Below, piece after piece: positions 50,801-59,800 of a stretch of 64,000 bases of DNA. Where the stretch lies: NCBI GenBank assembly GCA_963576565.1, contig OY755046.1, forward strand, positions 67,919,719 to 67,983,718, in the 5' to 3' direction. Position numbers and translations under genes: made by a program. The notes beneath the pieces are model-generated. The model worked only from the letters and a program-made list of their open reading frames with translations. It searched no databases and had not been told where the DNA came from. Source of the stretch: Aspidapion aeneum (taxonomy: Eukaryota; Arthropoda; Insecta; Coleoptera; Brentidae). The number at the start of each line of letters is the position of its first letter. The first letter of the stretch is position 1.

Positions 50801-53800
50801 ATTGGCCATTCCATGCATATTTGCTAGTTCTACGTAGTCGATCGTACCAAATGCAATAGAATTATCTTCGGGAGAAAATGCTTTGCAACTAGAAAAAAAT
50901 TAGATATAAACAATAAAGGTATATGGGAGAGTGGAGAAATACCGGCCAAGGGGGTAAAACCACCCCTATATTTGATATTGTATTAAAGGGGCACCGCGTC
51001 ATCAAAACCGTGGTGGTCGGGAAGGGAGTAGAGGGGTACATACAGTGGCACGGACTTCCTATAATTTTTTTATTGATATTGATTCCCAACACGAGGCACT
51101 GCTCTAATTAGTCATTAGCTTACTATTTTACTTGCTTTTTATTTATGTCTTCTCCTAAACGACTGCATTAGAAAGGAATATATATACTCTTATCTGGTTG
51201 TTACAAACATTTTGATTTAGCCGGGCTTTGACGTTTTCTGTTCGTTGTTGTTTTGACTGTTTTATGTCAAACAAATTACGACCGAGCTTTTTACAAAACA
51301 AGTTACCGTTTTTGCAACTAAATCAATATATGCGCAAATTTTAATATAACTTTGGATTCTCTTTTATATTTCGGATCTTTATTTATTAATTAAATACCTA
51401 CCCTATCTATCATTTAAAAGATTTCGGCGTTTTGACATACACATATAAAGCGGCACACTAATTCTTAAAGACTCCTTTACTTAGATTTTGCCGCAAAATT
51501 TGGTTTACAGCTATGACGCGGTGCCACTTATTACATCCTCAACTATAGTGGAGCATTTTCCTTAAGGAACTGACATTATCACTCTTCTTAATATAGCTTA
51601 ATACGACTTACGTAACATTATGGTGTCCCTCATGGTTTTTGTAAGCAACCTTAGTAACAAAAACATGTTTATCCTGGTACTTCGGTGATTTCATTTTATA
51701 AGTGAGTTCCGTAGATTGATCGATCTTCTCCAGATATGCCAGGTTTTCGATTTTCTGGCCGTTCCATTCCAAAACAATGTTGCCAGATAGGTTTTTCGGG
51801 TTTTCCATGGAAATCTGTTAAAAAATAATAAATATTTAATTAATTTTAATTAGACTTAATAATTTTCTTTTAACTATATTTATAACAATATACATTTACC
51901 TGTCCCCAGTTGCTATATTTCCTCACAGGCATGGTGCTTCTATATTTGACAAGATAATTGACAAGTCTCAGACCTTCAGTATAGTCGAGTTTACCAAAAA
52001 TGCTGTGAATCTCATTGGAATCTCCTGGCACTCTCACATGACCTTGGACAGTAACGTTATTTTTTTCTGGCAGTGCCAGGGTAACGTTAGCTCCAGTACT
52101 GCAAAAAGAAAGATATACAGTAGTACTATGATTTCCCATCATCAAAATTGTGTTTTTGAAGTTCTATCGAAATAGTGTTACCGGAAATCACTCGACCAAA
52201 ACCTCATGTAGAATTATATTTTTTGTTATGTTATCTTTTTATGCAATACATACATATAAACTTAGTTTGAACTTATGGGATCTTTTTTTTCTGTCATATT
52301 TTGAGTATTCATACATAATATGTATGTAACATGTAATAAATGAATGTTCGGATTATCCGTGCTTTTCACTTATCCGTGCCTCGTCCGGTCCCGTGGAGCA
52401 CGGATAATCGGAGTTCTACTGTAATTTTAACTATTTTAAGTCATTTATTCAAAAAAAGCAGATTTATATAAATAAAACTTGCCAAAACACAATACTAACA
52501 GCTATGATGATTATCATATACTTACGCCCAAATCTTATCAAACTCCACATTTCCACCCACGTCCAAGTACTTATAATTCTTTTCGGGATTTTTATAGTAT
52601 CCATAAATGCTGGACTCACTAGAGTACTCAGTGTTCTGGTACCGTCCAATGGCTTTTAAAAGCATATTTTCCAAGAATAACCATGTTAGCTCAATATCTG
52701 CACTTCCCTTGGCTGTAGTCAGTTCGAAATATCCGTGAAGATTTCGAAGAATATCTCTAAATCTAAAAATAATAAAACTATTAGACATATATATTTATCG
52801 GTTTCACAACGTTCTACGTCTTCCGATACCCAATCTCCACCCGTTTCTGTTTGCCCATAATTCATCATCTAGGCCTCTTATTCTTATTTCACTGTCTATT
52901 CCTTCTCTTCAGCTCCTCCTTGGCCGTCCTTATTTTCTTCGGCCAGTTGGTTTCCATTGTAGTATTTGTTTAGGTAGTTTTTCATCATTCATTCCTTGTA
53001 TGTACATGTCCGTACTACACCAGTTGCTTTGTTCTTATATCATCCACTAAAGTACGTTCCCCCACTGTCATAATTTCTCTTATTTTTTGATTTGTAACTC
53101 TTTCTCTTTTTGATTTCCCTGCTGCTCTTCTCCAATAGTCCATCTCCGTAGTGGAAAGCTTTTTTTCTGTTCTATTCTTGATTGGCCATACTTCTAAGCC
53201 GTATGTAATAATACTTTTTACAATGGTGTTATATATAAGCTTTTTGTTATGTTTTGATATACTTTGTCCCAAATTATTCCATTTAATAAAGTTATTGCTT
53301 TTCTTCCTTGTACGTTTCGATCTTTTATAGATTTGTCTAGTGTTCCGTCAGCTGTAATTTTTAGACCTAAGTATTTATACTCATCACAGGACTGAATTCG
53401 CTGCCCGGTATTTAAGATTAGATCCTGTTTCATTCCACCGATACACATATACTCTGTCTTATTGAGATTAACCTTTAGTCCCCACTTATTGTACTCTTCT
53501 ATTAGTTCTCGTGTCATATATTCGAGGTCGTCATAATCCTGAGCCACTACTATCTGATCATCGGCGAAACAAAAAGTATACAAGGTGGTTTCGTCCAACG
53601 GAATTCCCATGTTTTGGCATTTTTTCTTCCATACTTTAAGAACTTGTTCCAAGTATATCTTGAAGAGCGTAGGCGAGATACAGCAACCTTGTTTAAGACC
53701 TTTATTTACTTGAAAGCCTTTGGTTAGTTTTGCTTTTATTTTAACTTTTGCCTTACTATTGCGGTATAACTCTTTGATGGCCTTAATTAGTTGTACGCTT

Positions 53801-56800
53801 ATGTTTGTGTTTTCCAACGCTTTCCAAAGTAGATTTAGTGGTATACTATCATATGCCTTCTGCAAATCGACGCAAAGCAGATGCAGCTCTTGTCCGTATG
53901 CCAATTTCTTTTCAATAACTTGGGTTATACAAAAGAGATGATCTGAAGTCGATCTACCCGCCCTGAAACCAGCTTGTTCTTCTGCCTCCATGTCTTTATA
54001 TTCGCTCTCCACTTTATTTCTTATTATTTTACCGTATATTCTGCTTAGCGTACTAGTCACAGATATACCTCTATAATTGTCACATATATCTTTCCTTCCT
54101 TTTTTGTATATTGTGGATATATATGACGTTTTTCACTCAGTTGGTACTACAGTTCCATTTAAATATTTTTGGAAAAGATTCCGTAATCTCCAAAACAGTT
54201 CTTCAGTGCCATATTTAATAAGTTCGGCTGGGATATTTCCGGGTCCGGCAGATTTACCGCTTTTTGAGGTTGTGCACACGTTTTTGACCTCAGAGACTGT
54301 GAGGGGTACTGGAGATCCCATCGTTCTAATTATATTGTCTCTTGCGTCTTCCTTGAATTCTGCTCTATCTTCAGGAAAAAGTTTTTTAAAATGCTCATCC
54401 CATTCTTTGTCTGGAATTGGTGAAGTGATATCTTTGCATGTTTCTTTTTTAATCGATCGACTATTAGACATAAAAACTTAAAACATATTGTCAGGCACGT
54501 AAATTACTCTTGACTGTGCCACTTTACGAAACCAGTTTGCAAAAACGAAAAGCACAAAACATGGTTTTGCAGAGATAAGAAAGTTATTTCGCCTCCTTCC
54601 ACAATAATAACCGTCTAGCCACCTACCACACAACACGTGGTTGATGCGTGAAAACTACTGAAAAGTGAAGAGTGGGAGTTGTAATGGTTAAGCGTGGGAA
54701 TATATCAAGTAGAAAGAGGGTTTTCCCTTCAACGTTATTGGTTATGGAAGAAGTGAGATAAGAAAGTGTTGTTTATAAAGTGTCATTTTACCTCTGATTT
54801 TGTTTAGGTTTTCTTGTATAGCTCATTAGGTAGAATGTAAAGTAAACTTTAGGATTATAAGCAACGCCACTGACTTGGTTCGTCCAAGTTCTTCAAAGAG
54901 GGGATAACGGATTACTGAAGTCAAAACTACCGTTAATAAAAACCCAAACTTTGTGGAGACAAGTCGGTACTCACATTCTAAGTTTTGTTGAATTTAAACT
55001 AAAGCCTCTAAACTAATTATCAGTAAAGAAACATAAGATTTTTCTATTTAAAGAATATTTTGCAGTTTGTTATTTTGGTAAGTTAAAGTATTTATTTTTA
55101 TATTTTGGGTTTTGTTTGTTTTATAGGTTATAAAAGTCTTGTAACAATTTGTAAGTTGTGACATAGCTTTATTTTGTATTCATTAAAGTTAGTAACGTTT
55201 TTAAAACTGTTTTATATTTATTTTATACACACAAGAGATTTACTACGGTACCCTCGTTTAAGGGTTTGATTTAAAATAAAATCGTACCCCACATTATTAA
55301 ATATTTTATTTATTCACCGCAGATAGATCTAAAGGTAAAAAAATTAACACAGTCCACATTTTTCTCCTGATAAAATATCTCACAGCATACAATACTATAG
55401 TAAGCTTTATGAGTTTCCCATATACGTAATATTCCAATACTCCCTGTTACTTATTTACACAATGGTTGGCGAGATACCAAATTTACATAGATAGAGTTTT
55501 TGTCAACTGTACGCCGATGATTTGACGTAACGAATACAAGAATAAAATAATATTAATGCGTAAAAGTATAACCAATCAGGACATTTTATCTTAAGGACCG
55601 CAAAAAGGATAGACTTATACCCATTGATATTGCTATTTCAAATATGTTTGCATTCTGCATCGTAAGGTACCGTAGGTATTGCAATAATACGTACTATATG
55701 GAAATAATATGCATATGTCTTTGAAAGCAACCAAGCAGGTCTTTAGTGCCTAAAGACCCCAAGGCCGTCATGTTTGCATCATGAATGGGCAGTTACCGTG
55801 GGTATTGCAATATTATGTATATGGAGTTTCCTAGTTCCCTTCTAAAAGGACTAGGGATGAATTTCTTGAGTTAAGCTGGCTAGAATACTTTTTTGAACTG
55901 GATAATATCATCTAACAAAATGAACAATATTTATATTTATATCTAGAGGTCCAGACAACTGGTAATATAGGAACCTTGTCACCCAATTTAAAATCGATTG
56001 ATAAGCACACAGGAAACTATCTATAGCCAGCAACATCACTCGATCTTGCTCCGAATGATTTCTTTGAAATAAAACTACAAAAAAGTTTCAACTATTACCT
56101 TTAACATGTTCCCAAACGCAAGAGTTGGTTTTTATACTATGCTCTAATATTTTCTAGCCCAAGAAAAAAAAAGTCCTCCTTTTTAAGCATTTACTTTAAT
56201 ATTTTTCTTGTGAGGGACTCCTTTTAGAATGTATTGTTTTTTATGAACCTGCTTTTATCTATTCCTCCCTATAATTTTTAGCTAGATAGGTAGACCAGTA
56301 TGTCCTGAATAAAAGGCGTTTCAAAAAATAAGATGCATTATTACCTATAGTGTAGACCACATTTTGGATTCTCCAGTCTTTGAATCTCAGTCCTCCCAAC
56401 CAAATCCAAATTAACTCCATCGGCAACAGACGCAGTCACTACATTGAACCAAGTTTTTTCCATGGCATTTGGGGGTTCGATTTGAATTTTCAGGGACCAA
56501 TCAAATTTGTCTTCAACTTGAAATTCAGCTGAAAAGTTTACTATTCTTCCGGGGAATCCCACAGAGCCATCTAGGTTGTACTGATTGAGACCCACGTTTA
56601 GATCGTATTGGAAAGTTAGAGGGTTTTGTCCTAGAAAAAAAAACTATAGATTTGTTTTTTGTTCCATTAGAGATTTTCGAAGAGGATGTATTTATCTTGA
56701 AAAACCAGCATTTTCTCTAAATAAATTCGTCACACTAAGAATTTTTTTTCCAAAAGAGTTTGGGTCAAACAATGCATTAAAAAAATACATACTTGTACTT

Positions 56801-59800
56801 ATTTAATGAGTCCACTTAATATTGGTTTTAAATTAGTGCAGTCATGTTTTAATTTCTTTTTAATGACTGCAATCATTTGTAGTTACTAAATAGCTCATTT
56901 GAGCTAAGTAAAGAAACTCATTTGGCCCAAATGAACAACCTTTCTGTGTCGTCTTTAAATAAAGTTTTTCGGTTTTAACGATTTTTTTTCTATGTGGACA
57001 AAGTTATTTAAGTTTTTTTTACTTACCATTTTCTGGTGTAAAGTCAATAATAACTTTTACAGGTAACGTTCCCAATTTTGTGGCGTTTCCCGAAATTTTG
57101 TAATTAAACTCGCCCAAAGAGAGATTTCCAACAAATTTCCGATCTGTAGCCGAGGGCTGTAGGATTTGGCAGTTGACAGTTACTGGAACTCTAAAAATAT
57201 AATTTATTTTGGACTAAAATTAAAATCGTTATATACAATTTTTTGTTGAACAATTTCAAATCATTTTCAAGGCAGAACTTGAGCTTGGTGACACTGATTT
57301 ACTCATTAGTTTTACTTTAATCTGACATTTTTTTAATACAGTGACAAGACACTCCCTTTAGGCGGACAAATTTGATGGATGCTGTGTTTTATTTTGATGG
57401 TTCAGTCAGTTTTATGAAAGTTGTTAACGTTTCGGAGAAGAAACATCTATCATCACGAAAGATCACGGAAAAATTTAATATCGGAAAAACTCAAGCAGCG
57501 GAAATTGTTAATAAATATATATTAAAATTTCGCAGTTCTCTCTCATAAGCGGACACCTCTAATAAGCGGACAAAATCGACGAAGCCGTGAGTGTCCGCTT
57601 ATAGGAGGTTTCACTGTATATGACTTTTACCCACTTTTTGTCTTGAAATTGTATCAAAGACCAACTTTGCAACACGTCATCCTCCAAAGTAGAGTTCACC
57701 TCCAATTCTACAGGTTTCATCAAAGTATATGCCCAAAAAGTAGTTTTTGAAGAATCCGAAAGGAGGTTGGCCCCTAATGTGGTATTTTCCAGACCTGTCC
57801 ATGGAGTTTCCAAGGTTACGAAGGTCTTAAAATATGTCAATGATTTTATCAGCCACTGACTTTTAAAATATACCTAAAAAGTATGAACAATATATCCTTT
57901 ATCTCCTATTAATCCCATTTGGTGACTATTTAAAAAAAAAAAAAATTATTTTTAGTTTTTTTGTAGATTTTTTCAGGTAGAGTGTAATTAAATCAATGAA
58001 AATTACATAACTTACTTCTTGTTCATATTTTTCTGGAATCTTTAAATGAACTTCAACATAATTATCAGAATTGGAAAATAGTTTTGTTAGTCTCAATTCT
58101 GATTGAGGTAGCGTTATGAGAGGTGTGCTGGCACGATATTCTGAGGTAAGTCCCAACCACTCTCCATCTGTATTATCTGTCTAAAAAACAAATAAGGTTG
58201 GTGAGGGGTATAAGGCCCACCTTGTTTTGACGACCGAATTATGTTAAAACAAAAGTACAAGCTAGGATTTCTGTGGTAATTTCCACTACTTTATAGATTT
58301 TAGAGATATCCAACTAATCTAAGAAGAAAATATTTAATTTTTTAAATACACATAGAAATATTTAGAAAAACATATACGTGTCGGTAATTACTAATTAATA
58401 AGAAAAAAAGGCTTATAACAAGTACAAAACTTGGTATTAAACGTAAAGTTTAGTACCAGTGAATAAAGAAAATAAAGATTTTGTTTCTCTTGTATTTTTC
58501 CGTGGGCACTTCGAAAGCTGTACACCCACGGGGGTCCAAGATCTAATGGACACCTATTAGGTGTTGCCAGTTAACGGTTTCGTCCTTAAGGGATTCTTCA
58601 GAATACTGCATGGTCAATGTGACATTTTTATCAAGCTATAGATACCGTATGCTTTTACACAAGTTGCGACATCTACTAAATATAAAAGAAAATACCAGAG
58701 TAAAAACAAAAGGCAGACAGATAAAACAATAAACAGTACCCATGACCATGACATAATCTGTCCCTCAGGTCGGGTCAATGCATATTGTATTTTTCTGCCT
58801 TCGCGACGTTTTAAGTTGGATCAGCGGAGTGTGAGCCAATAATAATACAAACGTAAAGTTTAGAACCCGTGAATAAAGAAAACAACAATTGTTCGTGGCT
58901 AAGCGGGCATAGAAATATATTGTTTCTCTTGTATTTTTTCGTGGGTAGCTCAAAAGCTGTACACCCACGGGGGTCCAAGATGTAATAGACACCTATTAAG
59001 TGTTGACAGTTAACTGTTTCGTCCTTAAGGAACTCTTCAAAAGACAGACTGCATGGTCAATGTAACACATTTGTAAAGCTATGGAGACGGTAAATAAATC
59101 TCATCTTATGATGTTGGTAAGAGAAATGAAAAATAATGCCTGCGATACTGTATGCTTTTACACAAGTGGCGACATCTAATAAATACAAAAGAAAATACCA
59201 TAATAAGAACAAAAGACGGGCAGATGAAATGAAAAACAGTACCCATGACCAGTGGCCCCAACTAACATTTATAGTAGCGGCTACATGTTCTAAAGGCTTT
59301 GCTACTTTCTTATAGTAGAAATGTGGTGATCCCAACCAAAGTTTGTTACTTTTTAGTTCTAACTACTATTAGTATCAGGAAATAGTAGATGTCTCGTAAA
59401 AACGACCCTCTAAACTACTTCTTAGGATTGTTTCTTGATAGTCGATTCTGATAGTCTTCTCTACCACAATAGGACGTTGCTAAAGTTTTACTTTCTTTTT
59501 AGTCGTTATTTCGTAGTCGCCCTGACTTTTATATCCTACTTAATTACCACTAGAAAGTTAAGCTTCATTGGAGTCCCAAACAAGTGTATCCGACAACTAC
59601 ATTATAACTTTAATTTTTACCACAAAAGTTTGTGTCATCATAGTAACATCTGATGTAACAATGTAGACAAAATAACTTTTTGGATCAACTTTAAAGCCGC
59701 AACTACTTTCAAGTAACCTTTTCGACTATCAGGGAATATAGTTTGGGACGCCATGTTTTTATGTAAGAAAGAAAATTTAATATTTTTGTTGTCGTTTTAT

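Noticed and set aside
54489..55300. Possible solo LTR starting TGTCAGGCACG
   Set aside because: No matching inverted end and no target duplication found.
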